The position numbers and the translations under genes were made by a program. 64,000 bases of DNA. Origin: Acidobacteriota bacterium (GTDB lineage Bacteria; Acidobacteriota; Thermoanaerobaculia; UBA5066). The notes beneath the pieces were generated by a model. It had not been told where the DNA came from, made no database searches, and saw only the letters and a program-made list of their open reading frames with translations. Within the stretch, counting starts at the first letter, position 1. Each line of letters opens with the position of its first letter. Shown one piece after another: positions 41,201 to 49,142 of the stretch. The DNA is taken from the NCBI GenBank assembly GCA_008363385.1, contig RHKY01000036.1, positions 17,364-81,363 on the forward strand, read 5' to 3'.

Positions 41201-42185
41201 GAACGCCCACCTCGAGGACGTGAGGAGCCGCCCGTTCCCCGGCTTCCGCTGCACGGTCTCGGGTGACCTCGTCCTCCTGGGCGACTCGTGGCCCCGGACG
41301 GCCAGGGGCGACCTGACGATGACGAGCGGCCTCTACACCGAGGACCTGAACTTCGACCTCGGGAGCCTCCTGGGCCGGCTCGGGCCGGCGGCCCTCGGGG
41401 GCGCCCCGGCCGCCTCGGCGTTCGACGCGCTGGCGCTCGACGTGAGGATCGTCGCGCCTCCCGCGTCGATCGAGGCGAGGAACAACGTCGCCCGCCTGAG
41501 GGCCCGGGCGGAGCTCTTCGCCCGCGGGACCTGGGGGCGGCCGCTCCTCTTCGGCCAGGTCGAGGCGGAGGACGGCGGGCGGATGACGCTGCGCGGGCAG
41601 AGGTACGAGGTCCTCTCCGGGAAGATCCTCTTCTCCAACCCCGAGCGAATCGAGCCCTTCTTCGACTTCTCGACGCGGACGACGATCCGGGACTACCAGG
41701 TCTCGTTCGGCCTCACCGGCACGCCGTCGCGCCTGGCGCCGCGGTTCAGCGCGGACCCGCCGCTGTCCGAGGCGCAGATCGTCTCCCTCCTCCTGACCGG
41801 CGAGCTCCCGGAGTCGACGGTGGCGGGGGCGCCGCCCGGGCAGGGGGTCGTCTCCTCCGACGAGTCGATCTCCGTGGCGGCCAAGCAGCTCCTCGCCTCC
41901 CTCGCCACGGACGCCGCGGCCGAGCGGACGCGCGAGCTCTTCGGCCTCGACCGCCTCCAGATCGACCCCGTCTTCTCCGGCGCCTCCTTCCAGGCGGCCC
42001 GGCTGACGATCGGCAAGTCGATCTCGCGCGACCTGACCGTCACCTACTCCTACACGGCGTCGTCGAACCAGGAGCAGATCCTGGAGGTGGACTACCAGAT
42101 CTCGCCGAACGTCTTCCTCCAGTTCCGGCGGGACGAGAACGGCGTCTACTCGGCGGACCTGAAGGTCCGCCACCGGCTCCGGTGA
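38226..42185 (+). CDS. tamB: TamB/AsmA-like translocation and lipid-transport protein
   Basis: A 1319-residue envelope-spanning protein. An N-terminal membrane anchor (RLFLLLGVLTPLVVYAVF) is followed by very long beta-rich repeats and the C-terminal DUF490/TamB domain (about 1000-1319, with FRCTVSGDLVLLGDSWPR, DLTMTSGLYTEDLNFD and RDLTVTYSYTASSNQEQILEVDYQISP). TamB-type proteins bridge inner and outer membranes and move phospholipids and/or assist outer-membrane protein insertion with an Omp85 partner, encoded next with a GTGA overlap. The GTG at 38226 is used here. A CTG at 38157 overlapping the nadK stop, preceded by GGAG, would add 23 residues and is a plausible true start. Confidence 0.88.
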   Translation: MPRLFLLLGVLTPLVVYAVFRSHRFQEVLRRSAERRLTQAAGRPVTIGGFDLALLPPRFVVRQVELANDPRGLPGPAFSASEIELRGFPRVAERSVDLKKVRVLSPRVLLEVYEDGSTNFSNLFRGRDDSSGGGTDVRLGEAVLQRGELRFREWKAPLDVTVAGAALTARSGRHSKVTGVTLLCRSARLVLGGREPFDFRLSAEAVLSPRRVHVSRVVVEHPEISLVASGGVDDLDAPEVAFAGRASFEADALDRYFGAGVALSGRVEAEALLRVPKGEGFRVRGRFEVPAGRLGPFEVSGTGRLRIDPEGVLVEAGPLALLGGTAEAVVRVARLKGPPLPVRIAARGTGLDFERFFSDIGLPGTGLTSRADLDAELTFAEGGLERADGSAQLRLRAERDRPSAVAGRHALPVSGGGTLLLKKGKILFGGTPLTTEARTRVELFGSIAIGSWEPDLGFEVEAADLSDVERLAANFYPAITGEPLEPALELGGQGRFSGRLTRAFGDPRVEGRLTARGFRMRGARFGEVTAGALVDRDVLTLSPFSALDGGARLVATGSYGWGASLGGHYELSGFELDVEAWPLQRILDFLDFDLPLSGPVTGRIPLRGLTPEVHGSGRLEWSDGSAWGQPVDSMVATLAFEGDRMRLLDATALRGGGCLKGDAEYAWDESFRFGVDLEDLPLDGLSAAADLVPGLAAGLSGRFEGEGTLDHPRLVARLSARRPAYEGRAVGAEAAVSRLELDVDGRDVDGSLVVPGVARLLVDSRPVGDAVETRLDLRVESLGAVGAAVGVPSDVALAGSLSASGRVEVDPATGELTALDVELGEGQIGLAGRLLETAGGRIRVRGDEVRIQPVTLRSEGDAGSGLRPETSLTLSGRIGLEGERPLALGVEGVVDAAELTSLVGAEAATGPIAVGLEVGGTLDAPVLTGRLALEGVDFLPRDSNDPVEGISGTLRLTPGRVEVSGLTFRYDGLVSLAGVLALEGLSVKSLRLNAHLEDVRSRPFPGFRCTVSGDLVLLGDSWPRTARGDLTMTSGLYTEDLNFDLGSLLGRLGPAALGGAPAASAFDALALDVRIVAPPASIEARNNVARLRARAELFARGTWGRPLLFGQVEAEDGGRMTLRGQRYEVLSGKILFSNPERIEPFFDFSTRTTIRDYQVSFGLTGTPSRLAPRFSADPPLSEAQIVSLLLTGELPESTVAGAPPGQGVVSSDESISVAAKQLLASLATDAAAERTRELFGLDRLQIDPVFSGASFQAARLTIGKSISRDLTVTYSYTASSNQEQILEVDYQISPNVFLQFRRDENGVYSADLKVRHRLR

Positions 42186-44986
42186 GACGGCACCTCCGGG
42201 CCCTGGCCCTCGCGACGCTCGCCGGGCTCCCGGCCCTCGGCGCCCCGCCGGCCGCGCGGGGGGCCCTCCTCGGCCGGACGATCGCCTCGCTCCGGTTCGC
42301 CGGGGACGTCCCCGCGGATCGCCCGGAGGAGCTGGCGCGGCTGACCGACCTGAACCCGGGCCAGCGGCTCACCGAGCCGGCGGTGCGGGAGGCCCTCCGG
42401 AACCTCTTCGCGACCCACCGGTTCCTGGACCTCCTGGTCGAGGCGAGCCCGTCGGGGGAGGCGGTGGACGTCGTCGTCCGGTACGAGGCCGCTCCGGTGG
42501 TGGCGTCGGTGAGGCTCGCCGGGAAGGACCTCCCGGCCCGGGGGCGCCTGAGGGACGCGATCGGCGTCGAGCCCGGGGACCGCTGGTCGTCGCCGGTGGC
42601 CGCGGAGGCCGCGCGCCGGGTCCGCTCGCTCCTCCGGGAGCGAGGCTACTTCGCGCCCACGGTCGACGTGGGCGTGACGCCGACCGCCGACGACACCGCC
42701 GTCGACGTGGAGGTCCGCGTCGGGGCGGGGCGCCTCTTCCGCACCGGGGCGCCCCGGCTGGAGGGGCCTCTCCCGGAGGGCCTGACCGCCGCGGCGCTCG
42801 GCGGCGGGAAGCGGGCCGGCAGGCCGTACCGCGACGCCGCCGCGCGCGACGAGGCGGGGAAGCTCTCGGAAGCGCTCGTCCGGCGAGGCTACGGGCGCGC
42901 GGAGGTCCGCTTCCTGGGCGCGGATCCCGACCCGGCCCTGGGCGTGGCGACGCCGCGCTACTCCGTCTTCGCGGGTCCCCAGGTCCGGCTCGAGGTCAGC
43001 GGCATCGCCGAGAGCGAGGTCCGGCGACACCCCGACTCCCCGTGGTCCCGTGGGGACCCCCCGGACGAGGAGGCGCTCCGCCGGCTGCGGGACGCCCTCC
43101 TCGAGACCTACCAGCGCCGGGGGCACGCGCGGGCCTCCGTCGAGGTGACGTCGGCGCTCGAGCCGGGCGTCGAGAGCATCCGGATCTCCGTCGTCCGCGG
43201 GGAGCGGTACGCGGTGTCGTCGGTGGCGCTCGAGGGGGCGGCGTTCCTCGGTCCGCGAGAGGTCCTCCCGTCCCTGGCGACTCACGCCCGGGGCCTCCTG
43301 GAGTCCGGGCGGCTCGTCGACAGGGACCTCGCGGCGGACCGGGAGGCGATCGCGGCCGCCTACCGGGCCCGCGGCTTCGCCGACGTCCGCGTCGACCCCC
43401 CGCGGGTGGCGGACGGCAAGGCGCCTTTCACGCTCGAGGTCACGTTCCCCGTCCTGGAGGGGCCGCGCTCGGTCGTGGCCTCGCGGACGCTCGAGGGCGT
43501 CGCGGCCCTGCCGGCCGAGGAGCTGGAGCGGCTCCTCGTGGTCCGGCAGGGACGGCCCCTGTTGCCGGCCGACGTGGAGTCGGACGTCGTCGCGATCCGG
43601 TCGGCCTACTCCGGCCAGGGGTACAGCGACCTCCAGCTCTCCGTCCTGACCGTCCCCTCCGAGCCCCGCGCGGACGGGACGCGGCCCGTGGCGGTGACGT
43701 ACCGGGTGGCCGAGGGGAGCCGGTTCGAGATGGGGAAGACCGTCGTCCGGGGCCACCGGAGGACCCGGACCGGCGTCGTGGAGCGCGAGCTGGCGTACCG
43801 CGAGGGGGACCCCTTCTCGTTCTCGCGGCTGGTGGAGACGCAGCAGCGGCTCTCCCGGCTGGACGTCTTCTCCCGCGTCGACTTCTCGGCGTTCCCGGCC
43901 GACCCGTCGACGGGCCGGAGGACCGTCCTCCTGACCCTCTCCGAGGCCAAGCCCTGGAGCGTGACCTACGGCCTCGGCGCCGAGTACGACTCGGGCGCGG
44001 ACCGGAGGTTCAACCCGCGCCTCTCGCTCGGGCTGACCTACTCGAACCTCTTCGGGCGGGCCATCGTCGTGGGCGGGGAGGCCCGTTACTCCGCACGCGA
44101 GAGCCGCCTCCTCTTCGTCGCACGCGAGCGGAACCTCCTCGACTGGGGCATCCCCCTCTCGGCCTCGGTGTACGTGGCCGAGGAGGTGCGGACCGGCTTC
44201 GACGTCCGGAGGGGCGGCCTCTGGTTCGACACCGAGCGCCGGCTCGGGGCGACGGTGAAGGCGACCCTCCGGTACCAGTTCGAGCTGACCGAGCCGTCGC
44301 AGGACCCGGGGCTCGACCCGGACGAGCGGCAGAACCAGAAGAACAAGACGTCCTCTCTCGGGCCGGGCGTGACGTGGGACACGCGGTCCGACCCGATCGA
44401 CCCGCGCTCCGGCAGCCTCGTCGTCTCGGAGCTGAAGTGGGCCTTCCCGTTCCTGGCGGCCGACTCCGACTTCGTCCGGCTCTTCGCCCAGGGGACCCTC
44501 TACCGACCGCTCCGGGGGACCGTCGTCGTCCTCTCGGCGCGGGCGGGCGCCACCGAGTCGTGGAAGCCGTGCGACGAGGCGGCGGGACCGGACTGCGAGC
44601 CGAATCTGACGGTCCCCATCGTCGAGCGCTTCTTCGCCGGGGGACGGACGAGCCACCGGGCCTTCGGCCTCGACCTGCTCGGCATCCCGGGCCAGACGCT
44701 GAACGAGGCGGGCGAGGCGTACGGCGGGAACGGCATCCTCGGCGCCAACCTGGAGTGGCGCGTCCCGGTCTTCGGCGACCTGCGCGCCGCCCTCTTCCTG
44801 GACGTCGGCAACGTCTGGTCGGACTGGCGGAGGATCCGGGCCTCGGACCTCCGCTGGGGCGCGGGGGTCGGCCTGAGCTACCTGACCCCGGTGGGGCCGC
44901 TCCGGGTCGAGTACGGCTGGAAGCTGGACCGCGAGCCCCAGGAATCGGCCGGGGAGTTCCACTTCAGCATCGGCTACCCGTTCTGA
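42182..44986 (+). CDS. BamA/TamA-family outer-membrane protein
   Basis: A 934-residue Omp85 protein: signal peptide (LRALALATLAGLPALG), a tandem of about five POTRA modules in the N-terminal 600 residues (for example IASLRFAGDV... LNPGQRLTEPAVREALRNLF) and a C-terminal beta barrel. The barrel has the RFFAGGRTSHRAFG lid-loop region (VRGF/RGF variant) and ends in FHFSIGYPF, an outer-membrane aromatic terminus. Because it is translationally coupled to TamB it is probably TamA-like rather than the essential BamA, although five POTRAs is BamA-like. It probably inserts outer-membrane proteins or works with TamB on lipids. Confidence 0.88.
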   Translation: MRRHLRALALATLAGLPALGAPPAARGALLGRTIASLRFAGDVPADRPEELARLTDLNPGQRLTEPAVREALRNLFATHRFLDLLVEASPSGEAVDVVVRYEAAPVVASVRLAGKDLPARGRLRDAIGVEPGDRWSSPVAAEAARRVRSLLRERGYFAPTVDVGVTPTADDTAVDVEVRVGAGRLFRTGAPRLEGPLPEGLTAAALGGGKRAGRPYRDAAARDEAGKLSEALVRRGYGRAEVRFLGADPDPALGVATPRYSVFAGPQVRLEVSGIAESEVRRHPDSPWSRGDPPDEEALRRLRDALLETYQRRGHARASVEVTSALEPGVESIRISVVRGERYAVSSVALEGAAFLGPREVLPSLATHARGLLESGRLVDRDLAADREAIAAAYRARGFADVRVDPPRVADGKAPFTLEVTFPVLEGPRSVVASRTLEGVAALPAEELERLLVVRQGRPLLPADVESDVVAIRSAYSGQGYSDLQLSVLTVPSEPRADGTRPVAVTYRVAEGSRFEMGKTVVRGHRRTRTGVVERELAYREGDPFSFSRLVETQQRLSRLDVFSRVDFSAFPADPSTGRRTVLLTLSEAKPWSVTYGLGAEYDSGADRRFNPRLSLGLTYSNLFGRAIVVGGEARYSARESRLLFVARERNLLDWGIPLSASVYVAEEVRTGFDVRRGGLWFDTERRLGATVKATLRYQFELTEPSQDPGLDPDERQNQKNKTSSLGPGVTWDTRSDPIDPRSGSLVVSELKWAFPFLAADSDFVRLFAQGTLYRPLRGTVVVLSARAGATESWKPCDEAAGPDCEPNLTVPIVERFFAGGRTSHRAFGLDLLGIPGQTLNEAGEAYGGNGILGANLEWRVPVFGDLRAALFLDVGNVWSDWRRIRASDLRWGAGVGLSYLTPVGPLRVEYGWKLDREPQESAGEFHFSIGYPF

Positions 44987-45004
44987 ATCGCCGTCGGCGG
45001 GCGG

Positions 45005-45010
45005 TACACT
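45005..45010 (+). promoter_or_regulatory. -10-like TACACT close to the start of the helical unknown protein
   Basis: TACACT ends 7 nt before the ATG at 45018 with no ribosome binding site. Confidence 0.45.
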
Positions 45011-45017
45011 GCCGCCG

Positions 45018-46385
45018 ATGCCGCGCTTCACAGTGCTCGAGACGTCGGCTCTCTTCTCGAACCGCGTCAAGTACGACTACCTCTTCGAGATGGAGATGTG
45101 GCTCAAGGGGATCGAGAGGTTCTTCGTCCTCGACTTCCTGCCGCTCTCGCCGTTCGAGCGCTCGCACGCCTCGCTGAAGAACTACGTCGAGGAGGTCGCC
45201 GTCGTCCGCCTCGGGGTCGGCCACCTCGCGCTCCTGACGACCCACCTCCTCGGCGAGGGGAAGGAGGACCTGGCCTCGTTCCTCCAGTACCTCGAGAGCC
45301 AGGTCTCCCGCCCGGGGCCGGCGGCGGAGGGGGCGCGCCGGAAGGGCTCGGCCGAGGGGGAGCTGGCGCTCGTCATCGAGAAGCTGGACGACTTCTCGCG
45401 CCTCCTCGACGAGCTGGCGCACGTCCCGTTCCTCCCGCTGCAGACGTACCTCTCCCTCGGCCGCGTCGTCGTCGGGACGCTGAAGCAGGACCCGAACCTC
45501 GGCGTCCTGTTCCGCGAGAACCTCCGGCCCGTCCTGGACCGGGGCTCCAAGCAGTCCCTCTCCCGCGTCCTGGCCTCCGTCGGCGACCCGGGGCAGAAGG
45601 GGGCGCTGGCCGCGCTCTTCGTCGAGCTCTTCAAGGGGCTCCGGTACACGGAGCGGATCCGGGAGTCGATCGGGTCTCCGGCCACCGCCAAGCGGGCCCT
45701 CCTCGTCTTCGGGCTGATCAAGGGGGAGACCGAGGCCCTCTGCCGTTTCATCCGGCGCCGGCTCCTGCCCCGCTTCCAGCCGGACACCCCGCTCGCCGAG
45801 GTCCTCGACCGCCTCGTCTTCTCGACCGAGATGGAGGTCCGGAAGGTGATGGAGGTCGAGCTGGTCGACGTCGTCCTCATGAAGGACCCCAAGCTGGTCT
45901 ACGCCCGGCTGGAGGACGCCTGCGGGATCCTCCGGGACCTGTTCCAGCAGAACGTCATCGCGCTCGCCGAGACGTTCTCGCCCGAGATCGACGGCAAGGC
46001 GCTCTTCCCCGACTACCGGACGAAGCTGGAGCAGAGCTTGAGGCTCCGCGACGACCTCTGGGCCCTCGTCCAGACGACCCAGGCCTACCAGAAGGGCCCG
46101 GACCGGAAGTCCCTGAAGGCCCTGGTGGAGGGGCTCGACGGCTTCCGCCGGGGGTCGATGCGCCACCTGATGTTCAAGGACTGGTCGCTCTTCGAGCGGT
46201 TCCACGCGGGCTTCTCGCGGGAGCGGCTCCCCAAGGCGTTCGTCCCGGCCGCGCACCAGTTCGAGGTCTTCCTCCGGACGCTCGTCCGGGAGGTGAGCAA
46301 GCGCTCGGTCCTCTCGAGCCACCCGTTCCGGCAGTCCCGGGCCTTCCGCCCGGCCGACGGGGCCGCGCCGGAGGCGAACCGGTAG
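45018..46385 (+). CDS. Uncharacterised helical protein
   Basis: I do not recognise this 455-residue protein. It is cytoplasmic by sequence (no signal peptide or membrane helix), rich in Leu, Arg and Glu, and appears almost entirely alpha-helical, with charged helices such as LVIEKLDDFSRLLDELAHV and VRKVMEVELVDVVLMKDPK. It has no repeats or metal-binding Cys clusters. It sits between the BamA-family gene and ribBA with a -10-like box before it, so it is probably its own unit. The codon pattern is the same as its neighbours. Conservation in related genomes would be informative; no function is proposed. Confidence 0.75.
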   Translation: MPRFTVLETSALFSNRVKYDYLFEMEMWLKGIERFFVLDFLPLSPFERSHASLKNYVEEVAVVRLGVGHLALLTTHLLGEGKEDLASFLQYLESQVSRPGPAAEGARRKGSAEGELALVIEKLDDFSRLLDELAHVPFLPLQTYLSLGRVVVGTLKQDPNLGVLFRENLRPVLDRGSKQSLSRVLASVGDPGQKGALAALFVELFKGLRYTERIRESIGSPATAKRALLVFGLIKGETEALCRFIRRRLLPRFQPDTPLAEVLDRLVFSTEMEVRKVMEVELVDVVLMKDPKLVYARLEDACGILRDLFQQNVIALAETFSPEIDGKALFPDYRTKLEQSLRLRDDLWALVQTTQAYQKGPDRKSLKALVEGLDGFRRGSMRHLMFKDWSLFERFHAGFSRERLPKAFVPAAHQFEVFLRTLVREVSKRSVLSSHPFRQSRAFRPADGAAPEANR

Positions 46386-46388
46386 AAT
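46383..46388 (+). promoter_or_regulatory. -10-like TAGAAT before ribBA
   Basis: TAGAAT overlaps the preceding TAG stop and lies 52 nt before the ribBA GTG. The leader contains GCGGGCC/GGGCCCGC and a GAGGAG ribosome binding site. The leader is far too short for an FMN riboswitch, which I do not see. Confidence 0.4.
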
Positions 46389-46440
46389 CCGCGGGCCGGG
46401 CCCGCCTTTCGCGGGTCCCCGTCTCCGAGGAGCCACCAGC

Positions 46441-47643
46441 GTGGGATTCGTCTCCGTCGCACAGGCCGCTGCCCTCTACCGACAGGGCAGCTTCGTGATC
46501 ATCGTCGACGACGAGGACCGCGAGAACGAGGGCGACCTCTGCCTCGCGGCCGAGCACGTCACCGCGGACGCCGTCAACTTCATGGCCCGGGAGGGGCGGG
46601 GGCTGATCTGCGTCCCCCTGACGGAAGAGCGGGCGGACGAGCTCGACCTCCACCCGATGGTCGAGCAGAACACGTCGAACTACGGGACCGCCTTCACCGT
46701 CTCCGTCGAGGCGCGGGGCAAGACGACGACGGGGATCTCCGCGGCGGACCGGGCGGCCACGATCCGGACGCTCGTCGACCCGAAGACGAAGCCCCACGAC
46801 CTCCTCCGGCCCGGGCACGTCTTCCCCCTCCGGGCCAAGAAGGGGGGCGTCCTGAAGCGCGCCGGGCAGACGGAGGCCTCCGTCGACCTCGCCCGGATCG
46901 CCGGCCTCCTGCCGGCCGCGGCGATCTGCGAGATCCTGAACGAGGACGGGACGATGGCCCGCGTCCCGGACCTCCTCCGGTACTCCGAGAAGCACGGGAT
47001 CCCGATCGTCTCGGTGGCCGACATCATCCGCTACCGGATGCGGAACGAGCGGCTCGTCCACCGGGTCGCCTCGCCGAACCTGCCGACCCGGTTCGGGGAC
47101 TTCCGGGCCGTGGCCTACCGCTCCGAGGTGACGAACGAGGAGCACGTGGCGCTGGTCAAGGGGGAGATCCACGAGGACGACCCGGTCCTCGTGAGGGTGC
47201 ACTCCTCCTGCCTGACGGGCGACGTCTTCGGCTCGGCGCGGTGCGACTGCGGCGCGCAGCTGCAGCTGGCGCTGGAGACGATCTCGCGCGAGGGGAAGGG
47301 GGTCCTCCTCTACCTCCTGCAGGAGGGGCGGGGGATCGGCCTCTTCAACAAGCTCCGGGCGTACGAGCTGCAGGAGCAGGGCCTCGACACGGTCGCCGCC
47401 AACGAGAAGCTCGGCTTCGCCCCGGACGTGCGCGACTACGGCATCGGCTGCCAGATCCTGCGGGACCTCGGCGTCAGGCGGATGCGCCTCATGACGAACA
47501 ACCCGTCGAAGTACGTCGCCCTCGACGGCTTCGGCCTGGAGATCGTCGAGCGCGTCCCGCTGGAGATCCCGCCGACCGCCGAGACCCGGGACTACCTGGC
47601 GGCCAAGAAGGCCAAGATGGGGCATCTGTTGAAGCTCGTTTGA
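46441..47643 (+). CDS. ribBA: Bifunctional DHBP synthase / GTP cyclohydrolase II
   Basis: Supplies both precursors of riboflavin; 400 residues. The N-terminal RibB domain (1-200) has [34 protein letters not shown] and [26 protein letters not shown]. The C-terminal RibA domain (205-400) has [21 protein letters not shown] (zinc cysteines), [20 protein letters not shown] and [12 protein letters not shown]. The start is a GTG with GAGGAG 10 nt upstream. Its last codons lie in the left arm of the palindromic element that follows. No other rib genes are in the window. Confidence 0.96.
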   Translation: MGFVSVAQAAALYRQGSFVIIVDDEDRENEGDLCLAAEHVTADAVNFMAREGRGLICVPLTEERADELDLHPMVEQNTSNYGTAFTVSVEARGKTTTGISAADRAATIRTLVDPKTKPHDLLRPGHVFPLRAKKGGVLKRAGQTEASVDLARIAGLLPAAAICEILNEDGTMARVPDLLRYSEKHGIPIVSVADIIRYRMRNERLVHRVASPNLPTRFGDFRAVAYRSEVTNEEHVALVKGEIHEDDPVLVRVHSSCLTGDVFGSARCDCGAQLQLALETISREGKGVLLYLLQEGRGIGLFNKLRAYELQEQGLDTVAANEKLGFAPDVRDYGIGCQILRDLGVRRMRLMTNNPSKYVALDGFGLEIVERVPLEIPPTAETRDYLAAKKAKMGHLLKLV

Positions 47644-47695
47644 GGCCTTTGGCCTCAAACGAAGCGCTCGCGGGACGCGAGCGCGGGCTTCAACA
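47627..47695. repeat. Three-way-junction palindrome at the ribBA 3' end
   Basis: An outer stem TGTTGAAGC (47627-47635)/GCTTCAACA (47687-47695) encloses two perfect hairpins. The first is CGTTTGAGGCC-TTT-GGCCTCAAACG (47637-47661) and the second is GCGCTCGCG-GGA-CGCGAGCGC (47664-47684). The left arm encodes the last ribBA codons and its stop. It may terminate transcription from both sides (convergent genes), but lacks a T-run, and its cloverleaf shape also resembles small mobile palindromes. No second copy is visible in the window. Confidence 0.7.
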
Positions 47696-47709
47696 AGGCT
47701 GCCATGGTC

Positions 47710-47728
47710 GGGGGGGGGGGGGGGGGGG
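47710..47728. repeat. Homopolymer run of 19 G
   Basis: Nineteen consecutive G follow the palindrome in the convergent gap between ribBA and the GT2 gene. It is outside any reading frame, so simple phase variation of a protein is not indicated. Length errors in sequencing are likely at such a site. The rest of the gap (47729-47842) is a low-complexity string of short CCGGGA/GACCGG-like units. Confidence 0.8.
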
Positions 47729-47842
47729 TTCCCCACGCCCCTCCGCGCCCCGGGGAGGTGAGAACCGGAATCACGCCAGGGGAGGGAGAGCCGGGGACCG
47801 AGACCGGGATCGCGACCGGAGAGCCGGGAGCCGGGACCGGGG

Positions 47843-48529
47843 TCAGCTCCGGTAGGTCCGGGCGAGCGTGACGGGGGAGGCTCCGAGGGCGAAGCGGAGG
47901 AGGACCCAGCGGTTCGTCAGGGCCGTCCGGAGGATCCCCTTCTCGAGGTAGCGGCGGGGGGAGGTCCGGACCGAGTCGGGGAGGAGGGCGACCCGGCCCT
48001 CGCGCCGGAGGCGGCGGAAGAGGTCCACGTCCTCGAGGAGGGGCCAGGGGCTGTGGCCGCCGAGGCGCTCGTAGGCGTCGCGGCGGACGAAGGGGGCCTG
48101 GTCCCCGTAAGGGATCCGGGTGAGCGCGGTCCTGAGGTTCGCGGCGAGGGCGACGAGGGCCAGGCGCGCCCCGCCCCCTTCGAACGCGAGGCGGAAGGCG
48201 CCCGCGACCGCGCCGGACGCGATGGCTCCCTCGACCTCCTCCCTCCAGCCTCCTGGGAGGACGGTGTCGGCGTGAAGGAAGAGGAGGACGTGGCCCGTCG
48301 CCGATCGGGCGGCCTCGCGCTGGCGCGTCCCCCGCGGCTCCGGGCTCGTCCGCACGCGGGCTCCCGCGGCCTCCCACGCGGCGAGGACGGCCGCGGGGGT
48401 CGAGTCGTCGGCGGTGACGAGGAGCTCGATCCCGTCCGGTCCGCCAGGGCGGCCGAGGGCGGCGAGGAAGGCGGGAGAGGGGGGCTCCTCGCCGCGGATC
48501 GGGACGACGACGCTCGTCAACGGCCGCAT
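47843..48529 (-). CDS. GT2 glycosyltransferase, TIGR04283 type
   Basis: A 228-residue single-domain GT-A transferase. Motifs are TSVVVPIRGEE at the start, VTADDSTP, LLFLHADTVLPGGW (the DxD-like metal site in HAD), GDQAPFVRRDAYERLGG and LLEDVDLFRRLRREG. It ends with a short hydrophobic helix typical of the rSAM/selenodomain-associated transferase 2 group. I used the ATG at 48529, immediately before the first conserved strand. It is divergent from mobA with 25 nt between. The glycan made is unknown. Confidence 0.83.
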   Translation of the reverse strand: MRPLTSVVVPIRGEEPPSPAFLAALGRPGGPDGIELLVTADDSTPAAVLAAWEAAGARVRTSPEPRGTRQREAARSATGHVLLFLHADTVLPGGWREEVEGAIASGAVAGAFRLAFEGGGARLALVALAANLRTALTRIPYGDQAPFVRRDAYERLGGHSPWPLLEDVDLFRRLRREGRVALLPDSVRTSPRRYLEKGILRTALTNRWVLLRFALGASPVTLARTYRS

Positions 48530-48539
48530 CCTACCGGCG

Positions 48540-48545
48540 TACCAT
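48540..48545 (+). promoter_or_regulatory. -10-like TACCAT close to the mobA start
   Basis: TACCAT ends 9 nt before the ATG at 48555, with no ribosome binding site, in the 25-nt gap between the divergent GT2 and mobA genes. Confidence 0.4.
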
Positions 48546-48554
48546 CGGCGCCGC

Positions 48555-49142
48555 ATGGCCTTCGGGTTCGTCCTGGTCGGCGGGCGCTCCGAGCGGATGG
48601 GGCGCGACAAGGCCCTCCTGCCCTACCGCGGCCGGACGATGGCCCTCCACCAGGTCGAGAAGGCGGCCTTCGTCTGCGGCAGGGCGGCTCTCGTCGGGAA
48701 GGACCCCGAGCCGTTCCGCGGCTCCGGCTACCTCTTCGTCCGGGACGAGGCCGAGCCGCACGCGGCGATCTACGGGGTCCTGGCGGCGCTGGCCTACAGC
48801 CCCGAGGACGTCAACCTCGTCCTGGCCGCCGACATGCCGCGGGTCTCGGAGGCCTTCCTCGCCAGCCTCCTCGAGGTCGCCGAGGTCTTCGCCGCGCCGG
48901 TCGTGGCGCCCGTCTCCGGCGGGTCCGTCCAGACGCTCTGCTCCGTCTGGAGGCGGAGCGCGCTCCTGCCGCTGACCGGGAGGGTCCTGCGCGGGAGCCT
49001 GGCGCTCGTGGAGGCGATCGCCGAGCTGGGCGGCGTCCTGATCCCGGAGGAGGAGACGGCCGCGATGCCGGGCGGCGAGCCCGAGGCCTTCGCCAACGTG
49101 AACAGACCGGAGGACTATGCCGCGCTCACGAAGGACTCCTGA
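48555..49142 (+). CDS. mobA: Molybdenum cofactor guanylyltransferase
   Basis: Attaches GMP to molybdopterin cofactor, 195 residues. It begins with FVLVGGRSERMGRDKALLPY, the nucleotide-binding LxGGxSxRMGxDK signature, and continues with NLVLAADMPRVSEAF (the DMP metal site) and PVVAPVSGGSVQTLCSVW. The ATG at 48555 lies 9 nt after a -10-like box. Its end overlaps moaC by 26 nt. First gene of a mobA-moaC-moaA-mogA run; moaD, moaE and moeA are not in the window. Confidence 0.9.
   Translation: MAFGFVLVGGRSERMGRDKALLPYRGRTMALHQVEKAAFVCGRAALVGKDPEPFRGSGYLFVRDEAEPHAAIYGVLAALAYSPEDVNLVLAADMPRVSEAFLASLLEVAEVFAAPVVAPVSGGSVQTLCSVWRRSALLPLTGRVLRGSLALVEAIAELGGVLIPEEETAAMPGGEPEAFANVNRPEDYAALTKDS

Noticed and set aside
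46389-46440. FMN riboswitch before ribBA
   Set aside because: The leader is only about 45 nt, too short for the RFN element, and its conserved segments are absent.
47710-47728. G19 as a phase-variation switch of a coding gene
   Set aside because: It lies outside any credible reading frame, downstream of both convergent genes, so length changes would not alter a protein; a role in promoter spacing is also unlikely there.
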